Shown: positions 43,310-53,201, counted from the stretch's first letter. The stretch is DNA of 64,000 nucleotides from Aureimonas glaciei (GCF_014643375.1 NZ_BMJJ01000017.1:18227-82226); one strand, 5' to 3'. The notes: generated by a model from the sequence alone, not told the origin. Numbers and translations are program-made.

Positions 43310-45136
43310 ATGAAGCTCCGCAACATCGCGATCATCGCGCACGTCGATCATGGCAAGACGACCCTGGTCGACAAGCTCCTCTCGCAGTCGGGCTCCTTCC
43401 GCGAGAACCAGCGCCAGGAAGAGCGCGCGATGGATTCCAACGACCTGGAAAAGGAGCGTGGCATCACGATCCTGGCCAAGGCGACCTCGGTCGAGTGGAA
43501 GGATGTCCGCATCAACATCGTCGACACCCCGGGCCACGCCGACTTCGGCGGCGAAGTCGAGCGCATCCTGAACATGGTGGACGGCGCGGTCATCCTCGTC
43601 GACGCGTCGGAAGGCCCGATGCCGCAGACCAAGTTCGTGCTCGGCAAGGCGCTGAAGGTCGGCCTGAAGCCGATCGTCGCGATCAACAAGATCGACCGCC
43701 ACGACGAGCGCCACCAGGAAGTGCTGAACGAGATCTTCGACCTCTTCGTCGCGCTCGACGCCACCGAAGAGCAGCTCGACTTCCCCGTCCTCTACGGCTC
43801 GGGTCGCGGCGGCTGGATGGCCGAGGCGCCGGAAGGCCCGCAGGACAAGGGCCTGGAGCCCCTGTTCGATCTCATCGTCAAGCACGTGCCGGAGCCGGAC
43901 ACCGCCGGCAAGGACGAGCCGTTCAAGATGATCGGCACCATCCTCGAGGCCAACCCCTTCCTCGGCCGCATCATCACCGGCCGCATCCAGTCCGGCTCGA
44001 TCAAGCCGAACCAGCCGGTCAAGGTTCTGCACGGCGACGGCACGCTGCTGGAAACCGGCCGCATCACCAAGATCCTGTCCTTCCGCGGCCTCGAGCGCGT
44101 GCCGGTCGACTATGCCGAAGCGGGTGACATCGTCGCCATCGCCGGCCTGTCGAAGGGCACCGTCGCCGACACCTTCTGCGACCCGCAGGTCAACGAGCCG
44201 CTGGTCGCCCAGCCGATCGATCCGCCGACCGTGACCATGTCCTTCATCGTCAACAACTCGCCGCTCGCCGGCACCGAGGGCGACAAGGTCACCAGCCGCG
44301 TCATCCGCGACCGTCTCCTGAAGGAGGCCGAGGGCAATGTCGCGCTGAAGATCGAAGAGGCCGCCGACAAGGATAGCTTCTACGTCTCCGGCCGCGGCGA
44401 ATTGCAGCTCGCCGTGCTGATCGAGACCATGCGCCGCGAAGGCTTCGAAATCGGCATCTCGCGTCCGCGCGTCATCATGCAGACCGGCGAAAACGGCGAA
44501 AAGCTGGAGCCGATCGAAGAGGTCGTTGTCGACGTCGACGAGGAGCATGCCGGCATCGTCGTGCAGAAGATGAGCGAGCGCAAGGCCGAGATGGTCGAGC
44601 TGCGTCCTTCGGGCGGCGGTCGCCAGCGTTTGGTCTTCCACGCCCCGACCCGTGGCCTCATCGGCTACCAGTCGGAACTGATGACCGATACCCGCGGCAC
44701 GGCGATCATGAACCGCCTGTTCCATTCCTACGCCCCCTACAAGGGCGAGCTGGCCGGCCGCAACACCGGCGTCCTGATCTCCAACGACGCCGGCGAAAGC
44801 GTCGCCTTCGCGATGTTCCACCTGGAAGACCGCGGCCCGATGGTCATCGAATCCGGCACCAAGGTCTATGAGGGCATGATCATCGGCATCCACACCCGCG
44901 AGAACGATCTCGAGGTGAACGTGCTGAAGGGCAAGAAGCTCACCAACATGCGCGCCTCCGGCAAGGACGAGGCGATCAAGCTGACGCCGCCGATCCGCAT
45001 GACGCTCGACCGCGCCCTCTCCTGGATCCAGGACGACGAGCTGGTCGAGGTGACGCCGAAGACCATCCGGCTGCGCAAGCTCTATCTCGACCCGAACGAG
45101 CGCAAGCGGCATTCGAAGTCCAGCAAGGCGGCCTGA
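43310..45136 (+). CDS. typA: Ribosome-associated GTPase TypA/BipA
   Basis: The 608-residue translational GTPase assists 50S assembly and stress or cold adaptation. G motifs: AHVDHGKTT (9-17), [29 protein letters not shown]-like domains and the BipA-specific C-terminal region ([62 protein letters not shown]) are complete. ATG 43310 gives the normal start [16 protein letters not shown] strong terminator follows, so it is monocistronic. Confidence 0.97.
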   Translation: MKLRNIAIIAHVDHGKTTLVDKLLSQSGSFRENQRQEERAMDSNDLEKERGITILAKATSVEWKDVRINIVDTPGHADFGGEVERILNMVDGAVILVDASEGPMPQTKFVLGKALKVGLKPIVAINKIDRHDERHQEVLNEIFDLFVALDATEEQLDFPVLYGSGRGGWMAEAPEGPQDKGLEPLFDLIVKHVPEPDTAGKDEPFKMIGTILEANPFLGRIITGRIQSGSIKPNQPVKVLHGDGTLLETGRITKILSFRGLERVPVDYAEAGDIVAIAGLSKGTVADTFCDPQVNEPLVAQPIDPPTVTMSFIVNNSPLAGTEGDKVTSRVIRDRLLKEAEGNVALKIEEAADKDSFYVSGRGELQLAVLIETMRREGFEIGISRPRVIMQTGENGEKLEPIEEVVVDVDEEHAGIVVQKMSERKAEMVELRPSGGGRQRLVFHAPTRGLIGYQSELMTDTRGTAIMNRLFHSYAPYKGELAGRNTGVLISNDAGESVAFAMFHLEDRGPMVIESGTKVYEGMIIGIHTRENDLEVNVLKGKKLTNMRASGKDEAIKLTPPIRMTLDRALSWIQDDELVEVTPKTIRLRKLYLDPNERKRHSKSSKAA

Positions 45137-45158
45137 TCGTCGGACACGCGAATTTATG

Positions 45159-45188
45159 AAAGGCGGGGCCTAGTGCCCCGCCTTTTTT
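45159..45188 (+). terminator. Rho-independent terminator after typA
   Basis: AAAGGCGGGGC and GCCCCGCCTTT flank a five-base CTAGT loop, with a T6 run ending at 45188, 22 bases after the typA stop. Confidence 0.95.
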
Positions 45189-45237
45189 CATGGGCGGTTC
45201 TATGGGATAGATCGCCGATCACGGCAGAGGGGTGCCC

Positions 45238-45687
45238 ATGTACACGAACATTTTGATCGCCACCGACGGGTCCGAGCTCGCGCAGAAGGGCGTCGAGCAC
45301 GGATTGGCGCTGGCCCGTCTCTGCGGCGCCAAGGTGACCGTCCTGACCGTGTCCGAGCCGTTTCCGACCTTCGACCTCGTCTCCAAGCTCGGCTTCTTCC
45401 AGGATCCCGAGGTGGTCGCCCGCTACGCGGCGGACTGCAAGACCCTGGCCGACGAGACCCTGACCCGGGCACAGGCCGCCGCCGAGGCCGCCGGCGTCTC
45501 CTGCGAGACGCTCTATGTCGCCGACAGCGCCCCCGCCGCCGGCATTCTGGAAGCGGCGAAATTCCGCGGCAGCGACCTCATCGTCGTCGCCTCGCACGGC
45601 CGTCGCGGGCTCGAGCGCATGGTGATCGGCAGCCAGGCGACCAAGGTGCTGACGCAGGCCACCGTTCCGGTTCTGGTCGTCCGCTGA
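45238..45687 (+). CDS. Universal stress protein
   Basis: A 149-residue UspA-fold protein: NILIATDGSELAQKGVEHGLALA, VTVLTVSEP, DLIVVASHGRRGLERMVIGSQATKVLTQATVPVLVV. The ATP-binding motif G2xG9xG(S/T) is present as HGRRGLERMVIGSQAT, so it is probably of the ATP-binding type. Its exact role in stress survival is unknown. ATG 45238 is preferred over GTG 45232 because GAGGGG lies 5-6 bases upstream. Confidence 0.93.
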   Translation: MYTNILIATDGSELAQKGVEHGLALARLCGAKVTVLTVSEPFPTFDLVSKLGFFQDPEVVARYAADCKTLADETLTRAQAAAEAAGVSCETLYVADSAPAAGILEAAKFRGSDLIVVASHGRRGLERMVIGSQATKVLTQATVPVLVVR

Positions 45688-45892
45688 CGCCTTTCGCCTG
45701 AGGGCCTCACGCCCCCGGCCGTGCATCGGCGCGGCCGGCACGGTGGCGGGCATTTTCCGGCACCGAGTAAGGCGGCGAGCGCGGGGTCCGGACAATTCCT
45801 GCGGGGCGCGGCCTGCGGCACTTTCGGCCAGGCTGTTCGGCCGGTGCCCGCTCTGCTATCTCGGTTTGCCACATCCAGCCGAGGAGTTTTTC

Positions 45893-46363
45893 ATGCGCTT
45901 GCCCGCTCTGTTTGCCGGCCTGATCCTGGCGGCCGCCACCGTCCTGCCGAGCCTTGCCGCGACCTTCGACAGCCCCCAGGCGCTGCTGACGGCGCTCTAC
46001 GCGCCCTACCTCCAGGAAGACGGCGACACCTCGGACCAGTCGGCCTTCTTTTCCGACTCGCTCAACGCTCTGTATGCCAAGGACGCCGCCGCCACGCCGG
46101 ACGGCGAGATGGGCGTGCTCGACTTCGATCCGGTCATCGCCGGGCAGGACTATGCGATCAGCAAGCTGGTCATCGAGACGCCGGACATCAGCGGCGACAG
46201 CGCGAAGGTCACGGTCCGCTTCGACAATTTCGACATGCCGCAGACGCTCTTCTACAGCCTGGTCCGCGAGCAGGGGGGATGGAAGGTCGACGATATCGAG
46301 AACAAGCAGGGCGAATACGCCTGGGATCTCGTCAAGATTTTTGCCGACGGCGGCCGGATGTAG
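45893..46363 (+). CDS. Exported DUF3828-like protein
   Basis: A 156-residue secreted protein with a signal peptide (MRLPALFAGLILAAATVLPSLA) and a small mixed alpha/beta domain: LLTALYAPYL, FFSDSLNALYA, GVLDFDPVIAGQDYAISKLVI, VTVRFDNFDMPQTLFYSLVREQGGWKVDDIE. This is the DUF3828 pattern, an NTF2-like periplasmic protein with no known activity. GAGGAG lies 6 bases before the ATG. It is convergent with the amine oxidase. Confidence 0.85.
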   Translation: MRLPALFAGLILAAATVLPSLAATFDSPQALLTALYAPYLQEDGDTSDQSAFFSDSLNALYAKDAAATPDGEMGVLDFDPVIAGQDYAISKLVIETPDISGDSAKVTVRFDNFDMPQTLFYSLVREQGGWKVDDIENKQGEYAWDLVKIFADGGRM

Positions 46364-46375
46364 GGATTTGCGGCC

Positions 46376-48025
46376 TCAGTCGCCGAGGCGCAGCGGTTTC
46401 AGGTCGTCCCAGCGGTCGCCCGGTCCCGGGTTGTCTGCGGGCGAGGCGCCGCCGAACTGCCGCATGACGCCCCAGACGGCGTTCAGCGCCGTCTGCACCG
46501 CGCCCTCGACCCAGGCCGGGGTGAAGGAGACGTCGTCACCGGCGATGAACAGGCCGCGCTCGATCGGCGGCATGTCCTTCTGCATGAAATGGCCGAACAT
46601 GCGCTCGTTGTAGCGATAGTGGCCGGGCAGGGCCCCCTTGAAGGCGCCGAGGAAATTCGGGTCGGACTCCCAGCTCACCGTGATCGGATCGCCGAGGATG
46701 TGGGCGGAGATGTCGACCGTCGGATAGATTTTTGCCAATGCCGACAAGGCCAGTTCCACCCGCCGCTCGGCCGGGAAGGGCAGCATCTTCAAAGCGTCCG
46801 ACATCCAGGAATAGGTCAGGCAGATGACGCCCGGCTGCCCCGGGCCGTTGTCAAAGAGATAGGTGCCGCGCGTCAGCCGGTCGGTCAGCGTCATCGACAT
46901 CGCGTCGTGCCCGGTGAGGGGATCCTTGTCCTTCCAGAACGGCCGGTCGACCATGACGAAAGTCTTCGACGACTGCATGTAGCGGGTGCGGTCGAGCGCC
47001 ATCCAGAGTTTCTGGGAAAACAGGCTTTCCTCGGTCTTGATCGTCGTCGTCAGGAGCCAGCTCTGGCAGGTGGCGATGACGGCGTCGTAAGCGTTCTTGC
47101 GGCCCCAGCGGTCGACCACCTCGACCTGGCCGCCGGGCAGCCGGTTGATGGCGGCGACGCCCGGGCGCGTCGCGCCGTCGTTGAGGCTGGCAAGGCTCGT
47201 CCCCGCCGGCCAGTGGGCCATGCCGGCCGGCGCTTGCCGCCAAAGGCCCTGCGGCACCTTTTCGGCACCGCCGACGACGAGATGCTGGTCGCTGTCATAG
47301 CCCAGCGCGTTGACGCGCAGGATCTCCAGCATGGAATTGGGAAAATCGGAATCCCAGCCGCCGGTCCCGAAGCCGACCTGGCCAAAAACTTCGCGGTGGC
47401 GGAAACTGAGGCGCTGGAAGGGCGACGAAGTCGTGACGAAGTCGTAGAAGGTGCGCTCGTCCCAGAGCGAGACCAGCGGGTCCCACAGCGCCTTCACGGC
47501 CTTGGCGTCGCGCGCCTTCAGCGCGGCCGAGAGAGCGGCGAAGCCGAACCCTTCCTCCAGGGCCGTGTCGTAGGCGGCGGCGACCTCGGCATAGAGCGGC
47601 GGCAGGTCCGAAAGCGTTTCGGCGTAGTGCGTCTCGCCCTCAAGATCGATGACGGTCGAGCCGGCGGCTTCGGTGAGCGGGTTCGGGAAGGGCCGCGTCT
47701 CGAGCCCCAGGGCGTCGACATAGTGGAAGAAGGCGCCGGCCGAGCGGGGAAAGCGCATGGCACCGAGTTCCGCGACGATGCCCTCGCTGCCCTGGAACGC
47801 CTGCGAGCGCAGCCGTCCGCCAAGCCGGCCGGACTCGTAGACAACCGGTTTCAGCCCCATCTTCATCAGTTCGAAGGCGGCGACGAGCCCGGCCATGCCG
47901 GCGCCAATCACCGCGACCTCGCCGCCGAGGCGCTCGGACGGGATCGTCCCGAGACCGTCGGGATGGGCCAGCCAGGCTTCGAAGTCGAAGGGGAAGTCGG
48001 GGCCGAAGCCGGAGAGGGAGGTCAT
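46376..48025 (-). CDS. Flavin monoamine oxidase family protein (tryptophan-2-monooxygenase-like)
   Basis: The 549-residue flavoprotein has an unusual leader (FGPDFPFDFEAWLAHPDGLG), the Rossmann motif VAVIGAGMAGLVAAFELMKMG (about 37-57), GGRLRS, and a C-terminal FAD motif GLFIAGDDVSFTPAWVEGAVQTALNAV. This architecture resembles bacterial L-amino-acid oxygenases such as tryptophan 2-monooxygenase (IaaM) and phenylalanine 2-monooxygenase more than plain amine oxidases. The substrate is thus probably an aromatic or basic amino acid. ATG 48025 is used; upstream sequence is not coding-like. No amidase (IaaH) gene is beside it, so an indoleacetamide pathway is not shown. Confidence 0.85.
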   Translation of the reverse strand: MTSLSGFGPDFPFDFEAWLAHPDGLGTIPSERLGGEVAVIGAGMAGLVAAFELMKMGLKPVVYESGRLGGRLRSQAFQGSEGIVAELGAMRFPRSAGAFFHYVDALGLETRPFPNPLTEAAGSTVIDLEGETHYAETLSDLPPLYAEVAAAYDTALEEGFGFAALSAALKARDAKAVKALWDPLVSLWDERTFYDFVTTSSPFQRLSFRHREVFGQVGFGTGGWDSDFPNSMLEILRVNALGYDSDQHLVVGGAEKVPQGLWRQAPAGMAHWPAGTSLASLNDGATRPGVAAINRLPGGQVEVVDRWGRKNAYDAVIATCQSWLLTTTIKTEESLFSQKLWMALDRTRYMQSSKTFVMVDRPFWKDKDPLTGHDAMSMTLTDRLTRGTYLFDNGPGQPGVICLTYSWMSDALKMLPFPAERRVELALSALAKIYPTVDISAHILGDPITVSWESDPNFLGAFKGALPGHYRYNERMFGHFMQKDMPPIERGLFIAGDDVSFTPAWVEGAVQTALNAVWGVMRQFGGASPADNPGPGDRWDDLKPLRLGD

Positions 48026-48160
48026 GGCATGTCTCTTCGGTCGCTTTGAATCCGTCGCGGCACTTGATAGCGCCTGCCGCGTTGCCCCTGCAATGCCGTG
48101 CCACCCGCATCCCGCCGGTACGGCCGTCGGCCGGACGACACCGGCCAAAGGAGACAAGAC

Positions 48161-48544
48161 ATGGGACTGCTATCCGGCCTTCTGGGCCTTGCCAGCGACG
48201 TCGACGTGGAGGCGGTGCGCCGCGACCTCGAGCCGATGCTCCTGCCGAACGAGGAGATCGACCTTGCCTTCGCGGTGGTGCGCGATCTCATCATCTTCAC
48301 CAGCCACCGCCTGATCCTCGTCGACAAGCAGGGCATGACCGGCCGCAAGCGGGAGATCCACTCGATCCCCTATCGTTCGGTGACGATGTTCTCGGTCGAG
48401 ACGGCCGGCACTTTCGAAACCGACGCGGAGCTCAGGATCTGGATCTCGTCGCAGTCGGCGCCGCTGACGCGCGAGCTGTCGCGCGGCTCCAACCTTTCCG
48501 GCATCCAGCGCGCCCTGGCACAGGGTGTCCTCGGCCGCAAATAG
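48161..48544 (+). CDS. PH-domain protein (bPH_1 family)
   Basis: A 127-residue protein of the bacterial pleckstrin-like family (PF08000): LLPNEEIDLAFAVVRDLIIFTSHRLILVDKQGMTGRKREIHSIPYRSVTMFSVETAGTFETDAELRIWI. These cytosolic proteins form oligomeric rings and often respond to cell envelope stress; a ligand is unknown. AAAGGAGA lies 7 bases before ATG 48161. It is divergent from the amine oxidase across 135 bases. Confidence 0.92.
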   Translation: MGLLSGLLGLASDVDVEAVRRDLEPMLLPNEEIDLAFAVVRDLIIFTSHRLILVDKQGMTGRKREIHSIPYRSVTMFSVETAGTFETDAELRIWISSQSAPLTRELSRGSNLSGIQRALAQGVLGRK

Positions 48545-48614
48545 TCGTGCAAAGCCGCCCCGTTGCTGTTCGCATGGTTGACGGAGTCTATCGCTTCCGC
48601 TCAATTCGATTTGC

Positions 48615-48630
48615 ATCACTGGCTAGTGAT
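48615..48630. promoter_or_regulatory. Inverted repeat upstream of a GNAT gene
   Basis: ATCACT, GGCT, AGTGAT is a perfect 6-base dyad in an AT-rich leader, 63 bases before the acetyltransferase ATG. It may be an operator. Confidence 0.3.
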
Positions 48631-48693
48631 CAAAAATTAAGTGTTCAGCAAGGAAGTCGGGGATCGAAATTCCCGTTTTATGGTTAATACTCG

Positions 48694-49200
48694 ATGAAGA
48701 CGATCGCCGCCGAAGTACGCTTTGCAGAGGGTCGGGACTCAGCCGAATTGGCTGAGGTCCACGCCGCCGCTTGGCGTGGCGCCTACAGCGGCATCATCCC
48801 TTTCAAAACTCTGGGAAAAATGGTCGAGCGCCGCGGTGCCGACTGGTGGCGGCGGGCGATCGACAACCGCGCCGCCATCCTCGTCCTGGAATTCGGCGGC
48901 GAGATCGCCGGCTATGCCACGCTCGGGCGCAACCGCACGCGGGCGCTTTCCGCCGAGGGCGAGATCTACGAAATCTATCTGCAGCCGAAATTCCAGGGTC
49001 TCGGCTTCGGCCGCCGCCTGTTCGACGAGGCGCGCGCGCTGCTGCGCGATCGCGGCATGAACGGCGTGGTGGTCTGGGCGCTCGCCGACAACGACAATGC
49101 GATGCGCTTCTACGCCGCCGTCGGCGGCAACGACGTGGCCGAAGGGGCGGAGACCTTCGAGGCCGTTACCCTGCACAAGGTCGCTTTCACCTGGAAGTGA
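48694..49200 (+). CDS. GNAT-family N-acetyltransferase
   Basis: A 168-residue GCN5-related acetyltransferase: FAEGRDSAELAEVHAAAWRGAY, FGGEIAGYATLGRN, EGEIYEIYLQPKFQGLGFGRRLFDEARALL with the acetyl-CoA loop QGLGFG, and GVVVWALADNDNAMRFYAAVGG. The substrate is unknown; amino-sugar antibiotics, peptides and amino acids are all possible. The leader upstream is AT-rich, and the ribosome site is weak. A short tandem repeat follows the gene. Confidence 0.9.
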   Translation: MKTIAAEVRFAEGRDSAELAEVHAAAWRGAYSGIIPFKTLGKMVERRGADWWRRAIDNRAAILVLEFGGEIAGYATLGRNRTRALSAEGEIYEIYLQPKFQGLGFGRRLFDEARALLRDRGMNGVVVWALADNDNAMRFYAAVGGNDVAEGAETFEAVTLHKVAFTWK

Positions 49201-49207
49201 GCGAGGG

Positions 49208-49246
49208 CAGGTCTGAACGACGCGCAGGTCTGAACGACGCGCAGGT
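49208..49246 (+). repeat. 17-base tandem repeat, 2.3 copies
   Basis: CAGGTCTGAACGACGCG occurs twice head to tail (49208-49224, 49225-49241), followed by the first five bases of a third. It lies just after the GNAT stop and is short enough to be slippage-derived. Confidence 0.8.
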
Positions 49247-49291
49247 AGGCCGGACGGTGCCCCGGTAGACGCTGCCTGTGCCCACCGTGAC

Positions 49292-49861
49292 CTAAAGTCC
49301 GCTTTGCCAGTCCTTCACGGCCTGCAGCGGCCAGATCAGCATCAGGACGTTCAGCGTCAGATTGTCGTGGATCATCACGGCGGTGAAAATCTCGAAGGAC
49401 ACCGCGATCGCGATCGTCACCCAGATCGGCAGCCGGCTCGCCAGGAAAAATCCCAGCACCATGAACAGGATGTCGCTGGTCGAATTCAGAACGCTGTCGC
49501 CGAAATAATCGAGCGAGATCGTCGCCGCCCGGTAGCGCTCGATCACCATTTCTGTGTTCTCAAGGATTTCCCAGGCGCATTCCACCACCATCGCGATCAC
49601 CAGGCGGATGCCGAGCGGCAGGCGCCGGGCGACGAGCCAGAGGCCGCCGAAGAACAGGAATCCGTGGATCAGGTGCGAGGGCGAGTACCAGTCGGCGAGA
49701 TGCTGGGAATTTTCAGAACTCTGCACCACGCCGTGCCAGAGTTTGATCGTTCCGCAGGTGCAGATCGGGGTGCGGCCCATCCACAGCAGGATCGCGGCGG
49801 TGCCGGCAAGAACGGCGAAGGCGGCCAGGAGATGCCAGCGGGTCAGGCGGGTGTTGGTCAC
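49292..49861 (-). CDS. DUF2585/UPF0314 membrane protein
   Basis: The 189-residue integral membrane protein has about four to five helices ([61 protein letters not shown]) and the family-specific [32 protein letters not shown] and [18 protein letters not shown], whose Cys and His residues suggest metal or heme contact. UPF0314 is nearly confined to alphaproteobacteria, and its function is not known. It is followed in the same direction by the end of no other gene; the VOC gene lies upstream. Confidence 0.9.
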   Translation of the reverse strand: MTNTRLTRWHLLAAFAVLAGTAAILLWMGRTPICTCGTIKLWHGVVQSSENSQHLADWYSPSHLIHGFLFFGGLWLVARRLPLGIRLVIAMVVECAWEILENTEMVIERYRAATISLDYFGDSVLNSTSDILFMVLGFFLASRLPIWVTIAIAVSFEIFTAVMIHDNLTLNVLMLIWPLQAVKDWQSGL

Positions 49862-49960
49862 GGGTCATCCCCTTGTTTCGGGCGTGCCCGGGTGATCGTG
49901 AATGCCGGGCCGGCGCGCCCGGCGCAAGCCCGCCCTGCGCTCTTCGATCGTTCGGCCCGC

Positions 49961-50365
49961 TCAGCCGATCGCCGCGGGATCGTCGTGGCAGCAGACGCAG
50001 AGCTTGTTGCCGTCGCGATCGTGAAAATAGGCGCCGTAATAGTGCGGGTGATAGTGCGGGCGCAGGCCCGGTTCGCCCTCCGACGTGCCGCCCGCGGCCA
50101 GAGCGGCGGCAAAGGCCCGGTCCACCGCCGCGCGCGAGGGCGCCAGGAGCGCGATCATCGCCCCGTTGCCGGGATCGGCGGGCCTGCCGTCGAAGGGCTT
50201 TCCGATCAGGAAGATCGGTCGATCCTGTCCCGGCCTCTGCCATCCCGCCCAGTCTCCGGCATCGTCGCGGAAGCGCAGCGCGAGCCCGAGCTCGGCAAAG
50301 ACGCTTTCGTAGAAGGCGAAGGCGGTGGGCAAGTCGGCGATGCCGACATGGACGTGCGACAGCAT
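49961..50365 (-). CDS. VOC-family (glyoxalase/bleomycin-resistance fold) protein
   Basis: A 134-residue VOC protein: SHVHVGIADLPTAFAFYESVFAELGL, PIFLIGKPFDG, then GLRPHYHPHYYGAYFHDRDGNKLCVCCHD. The His and Glu/Asp positions (HVHVG, AYFHDRDGN) are of the metal-binding type. Activities range from glyoxalase to dioxygenase; none can be chosen. It lies 30 bases downstream of the serine dehydratase gene on the same strand and may be cotranscribed. Confidence 0.88.
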   Translation of the reverse strand: MLSHVHVGIADLPTAFAFYESVFAELGLALRFRDDAGDWAGWQRPGQDRPIFLIGKPFDGRPADPGNGAMIALLAPSRAAVDRAFAAALAAGGTSEGEPGLRPHYHPHYYGAYFHDRDGNKLCVCCHDDPAAIG

Positions 50366-50395
50366 GGACGTCTTCCTCCCTCGGACGGGAAAGGA

Positions 50396-51760
50396 CTAGC
50401 ACTCCGGAAAACTCACCGCGAGGCCGCCGAGCGAGGTCTCCTTGTATTTCGACTGCATGTCGCGGCCGGTCTCGCGCATGGTGTGGATCACCTTGTCGAG
50501 CGAGACGAAATGCGTGCCGTCGCCGCGCAGCGCGAGCGAGGCGGCCTGGATGGCGCTGACGGCACCGAAGGCGTTGCGCTCGATGCAGGGGATCTGCACG
50601 AGGCCGCCGATCGGGTCGCAGGTGAGGCCGAGATGGTGCTCCATGCCGATCTCGGCGGCGTTCTCGATCTGCAGGATGCTGCCGCCGAGCGCCGCGGCAA
50701 GGCCGGCGGCCGCCATCGAACAGGCGACGCCGACCTCGCCCTGGCAGCCGACCTCGGCCCCGGAGATCGAGGCGTTCATCTTGAACAGGCCGCCGATGGC
50801 CGTGGCGGTGAGGAGGAAATCGCGCGCGCCCGCTTTGCTCGCGCCATGGCAGTGCTCGCGATAATAGCGCAGCACCGCCGGGACGACGCCGGCGGCGCCG
50901 TTTGTCGGGGCGGTGACGACGCGCCCGCCGGCGGCGTTCTCCTCGTTCACGGCGATGGCGTAGAGGCTGACCCAGTCCATGATCTCGTGCGGCGGCCGGT
51001 CGTTGCTCGCCGCTTCCGCTTCGAGCTTTTCGCGCAGGGCCGCCGCCCGCCGCCGGACGAACAGGCCGCCGGGCAGTTCGCCCTTCCGCCGAAGGCCGCG
51101 GTCGATGCAGTCCATCATCGCGCCGTGCACACGCTCCACATGCGCCTCGACCTCCGCGGCCGGCTGCAGCGCGCATTCGTTGGCAAAGACCATGTGGGCC
51201 ACCGACAGGCCGCTTTCCTCGCCGAGCGCGAGCAGGCTGCGGCCGCTGCGGAAGGGGAAGGGGACGTCGCGGGCCTCGCCGGAGACAACGCCGACCTCGG
51301 CCTCGCGGACGATGAAGCCGCCGCCGACCGAGCACCAGCGCTGTTCGAGGAGGATTTTGCCGTCGCCGGAGAGAAGGGTGAAGGCGAGGGTGTTGGGATG
51401 CTGCGGCGTCTCGGCGACGCCGTCGAAGACGATATCGGTCTCGGGATCGAAACCGAGCGGCATGCGGCCGCCGAGCGGCAGGCGCTTGTCCGCGGTCACC
51501 GCCTTGAGGGCCGTCGCGGCGGCGTCAGGGTCGATGGTGTCGGGGGCCATGCCGGCGAGGCCGAGGATCACCGCCGTGTCGGTCCCGTGGCCCTTGCCGG
51601 TCCAGGCGAGCGAGCCGTAGAGGTCGACGCGCAGTCGGCTCGCACCATCGGCCAGCGCCGCGGCGTCGCGGGCGAAGGCGAGTGCCGCCTTCATCGGCCC
51701 GACGGTGTGCGAGGACGAGGGGCCGATGCCGATCTTGAAGAGCTCGAAAATGCTGATCAT
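50396..51760 (-). CDS. sdaA: L-serine ammonia-lyase, iron-sulfur type
   Basis: The 454-residue single-chain L-serine dehydratase converts serine to pyruvate and ammonia with an oxygen-sensitive [4Fe-4S] cluster. Beta domain: [25 protein letters not shown] at the start. Alpha domain: [56 protein letters not shown], with the cluster Cys residues in GCQGE and LTCDPIGG. Length is as in E. coli SdaA (454). ATG 51760 has GGGAGAG 5 bases upstream. It is divergent from the pyrophosphatase gene. Confidence 0.95.
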   Translation of the reverse strand: MISIFELFKIGIGPSSSHTVGPMKAALAFARDAAALADGASRLRVDLYGSLAWTGKGHGTDTAVILGLAGMAPDTIDPDAAATALKAVTADKRLPLGGRMPLGFDPETDIVFDGVAETPQHPNTLAFTLLSGDGKILLEQRWCSVGGGFIVREAEVGVVSGEARDVPFPFRSGRSLLALGEESGLSVAHMVFANECALQPAAEVEAHVERVHGAMMDCIDRGLRRKGELPGGLFVRRRAAALREKLEAEAASNDRPPHEIMDWVSLYAIAVNEENAAGGRVVTAPTNGAAGVVPAVLRYYREHCHGASKAGARDFLLTATAIGGLFKMNASISGAEVGCQGEVGVACSMAAAGLAAALGGSILQIENAAEIGMEHHLGLTCDPIGGLVQIPCIERNAFGAVSAIQAASLALRGDGTHFVSLDKVIHTMRETGRDMQSKYKETSLGGLAVSFPEC

Positions 51761-51989
51761 GCGTCTCTCCCTCGCGCCGAGCCGGGCGATGGCGGCAGGA
51801 TAGCCAGCGCGACGGGGCCCGCAATGCCCGTTCGCGACACTCCCCGGTCGCGCCACGCCGGATGCGGGCCCCGTTCCGGCCCGGCCCGACCGCACGCGCG
51901 ACCCGCTCGGCGCTGACAGGCCTTCCAGCGAGTTGCCTCGCGCGCGCCATCCCGCTAAGCACGCGGGAAATCCCTTGGAGAGAACTTTC

Positions 51990-52535
51990 ATGCGCATCGA
52001 CGCGATCCCCCGCGGCAAGAACCCGCCCGAAGACATCAACGTCATCATCGAATGCCCGGTCGGCGGCCATCCGATCAAGTACGAGATGGACAAGGAGGCC
52101 GGCGCGCTGTTCGTCGACCGCTTCCTCTACACGCCGATGACCTATCCCGGCAATTACGGCTTCGTGCCGCACACGCTGTCGGACGACGGCGACCCGATCG
52201 ACGTCCTGGTCTGCAACACCCGCCCGCTGTTTCCCGGCTGCGTCATCAATTGCCGGCCGATCGGCGTGTTGATCATGGAGGACAACAGCGGACAGGACGA
52301 AAAAATCCTCGCCGTGCCGTCGCCCAAGCTGACCCGCCGCTACGAGAACGTCAACGAATACAGCGACCTGCCGGCGATCACGCTGGAGCAGATCGCGCAT
52401 TTCTTCGAGCACTACAAGGATCTCGAGCCCGGCAAGTGGGTGAAGATCGGCGACTGGGGCGATTCCGCCATGGCCAAGCGCCTGATCACCGAGGCGATCG
52501 ACCGCGAAGCCGCCTACAAGGCCGGCAAGGCTTAA
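51990..52535 (+). CDS. ppa: Inorganic pyrophosphatase
   Basis: A 181-residue family I soluble pyrophosphatase which drives biosynthesis by hydrolysing PPi. Signature: [48 protein letters not shown] with the Mg ligands Asp of DGDPIDVLV, and a C-terminal KWVKIGDWG. Length fits bacterial PPase (about 175-180). GGAGA lies 8-9 bases before the ATG. It is followed by a large repeat cluster. Confidence 0.96.
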   Translation: MRIDAIPRGKNPPEDINVIIECPVGGHPIKYEMDKEAGALFVDRFLYTPMTYPGNYGFVPHTLSDDGDPIDVLVCNTRPLFPGCVINCRPIGVLIMEDNSGQDEKILAVPSPKLTRRYENVNEYSDLPAITLEQIAHFFEHYKDLEPGKWVKIGDWGDSAMAKRLITEAIDREAAYKAGKA

Positions 52536-52693
52536 GCCAGCGACGCGGGTCGCGCTGGTCCGGCGCTCACCGCCGGGCCGCTCGCGGCTCGATCGTCTCG
52601 GCTGAGCCGAACACGAACCCTCGGAAGAGCCGACCGCCTTGCCGCGGTCGGACTGCCAACCGGTCGAGGATCGCGTAAAAAGCCCTCAGTCTC

Positions 52694-52862
52694 GTCATCC
52701 CGGCCTTGAGCCGGGATTCATACCAAATCGCTGGCTATGATCGAGGGCGGTGGACCTTCCCGATCCTGACCCGATTTGGCAGTGACAGCGCCCCGGCATG
52801 GGTTCCGGGTCAAGCCCGGAATGACTAAACTGAGAAGGTCGCGGGAAGCTTCATTGCCTGCC
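52694..52862 (+). repeat. Long composite repeat, copy A
   Basis: Begins GTCATCCCGGCCTTGAGCC, continues CCAAATCGCTGGCTATGATC, GAGGGCGGTGGAC, and after TGGCAGTGACAGCG ends with CATGGGTTCCGGGTCAAGCC, TGACTAAACTGAGAAGGTCG and GAAGCTTCATTGCCTGCC. It is about 170 bases long and is repeated 197 bases downstream with roughly 85-90 percent identity by eye. Confidence 0.9.
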
Positions 52863-52890
52863 GAACGCAAAGCGCCGTCCTCGCAGAATA

Positions 52891-53057
52891 GTCATCCCGG
52901 ACTTGATCCGGGACCCATTCCAAATCGCTGGCCATGATCGAGGGCGGTGGACATTCCCGTCCTGACCCCACTGGGCAGTGACAGCGTCGCGGCATGGGTC
53001 CCGGGTCAAGCCCAGGATGACTAAACTGAGAAGGTCGCAGGAAGCTTCATGGCCTGC
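52891..53057 (+). repeat. Long composite repeat, copy B
   Basis: Same order of parts as copy A: GTCATCCCGGACTTGATCC, CCAAATCGCTGGCCATGATC, GAGGGCGGTGGAC, GGCAGTGACAGCG, CATGGGTCCCGGGTCAAGCC, ACTAAACTGAGAAGGTCGCA and GGAAGCTTCATGGCCTGC. Both ends carry the CCCGG-CTTGA-CCGGG palindrome, in inverted orientation to each other. Confidence 0.9.
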
Positions 53058-53084
53058 AAAGCGCGAAGCATGCCCTCCGTCTCT

Positions 53085-53114
53085 TCATCCCGGACTTGAT
53101 CCGGGACCCATGCC
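53085..53114 (+). repeat. Short copy of the palindromic unit
   Basis: TTCATCCCGGACTTGATCC and GGGACCCATGC: the terminal palindrome alone, about 194 bases after the start of copy B, so it keeps the spacing of the array. Confidence 0.85.
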
Positions 53115-53138
53115 GAGGCGGATCAGGATGCATGCGGC

Positions 53139-53201
53139 TGGTCCACCGCCCGCGATCCTCGCCAGCGATTTGGAATGGATCCCGGCTCAAGGCCGGGATG
53201 A
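53139..53201 (-). repeat. Inverted partial copy of the composite repeat
   Basis: Read on the minus strand this gives GTCATCCCGGCCTTGAGCCG, CCATTCCAAATCGCTGGC and GGGCGGTGGACC, the first 60 bases of copies A and B. Confidence 0.9.

Noticed and set aside
43193..45112. A 639-codon frame antisense to typA
   Set aside because: TypA is complete on the other strand; the antisense frame has no family features.
49304..51916. An 870-codon plus-strand frame over DUF2585, VOC and sdaA
   Set aside because: Three clear minus-strand families occupy it, and the product is Arg/Ala/Gly/Asp-rich noise.
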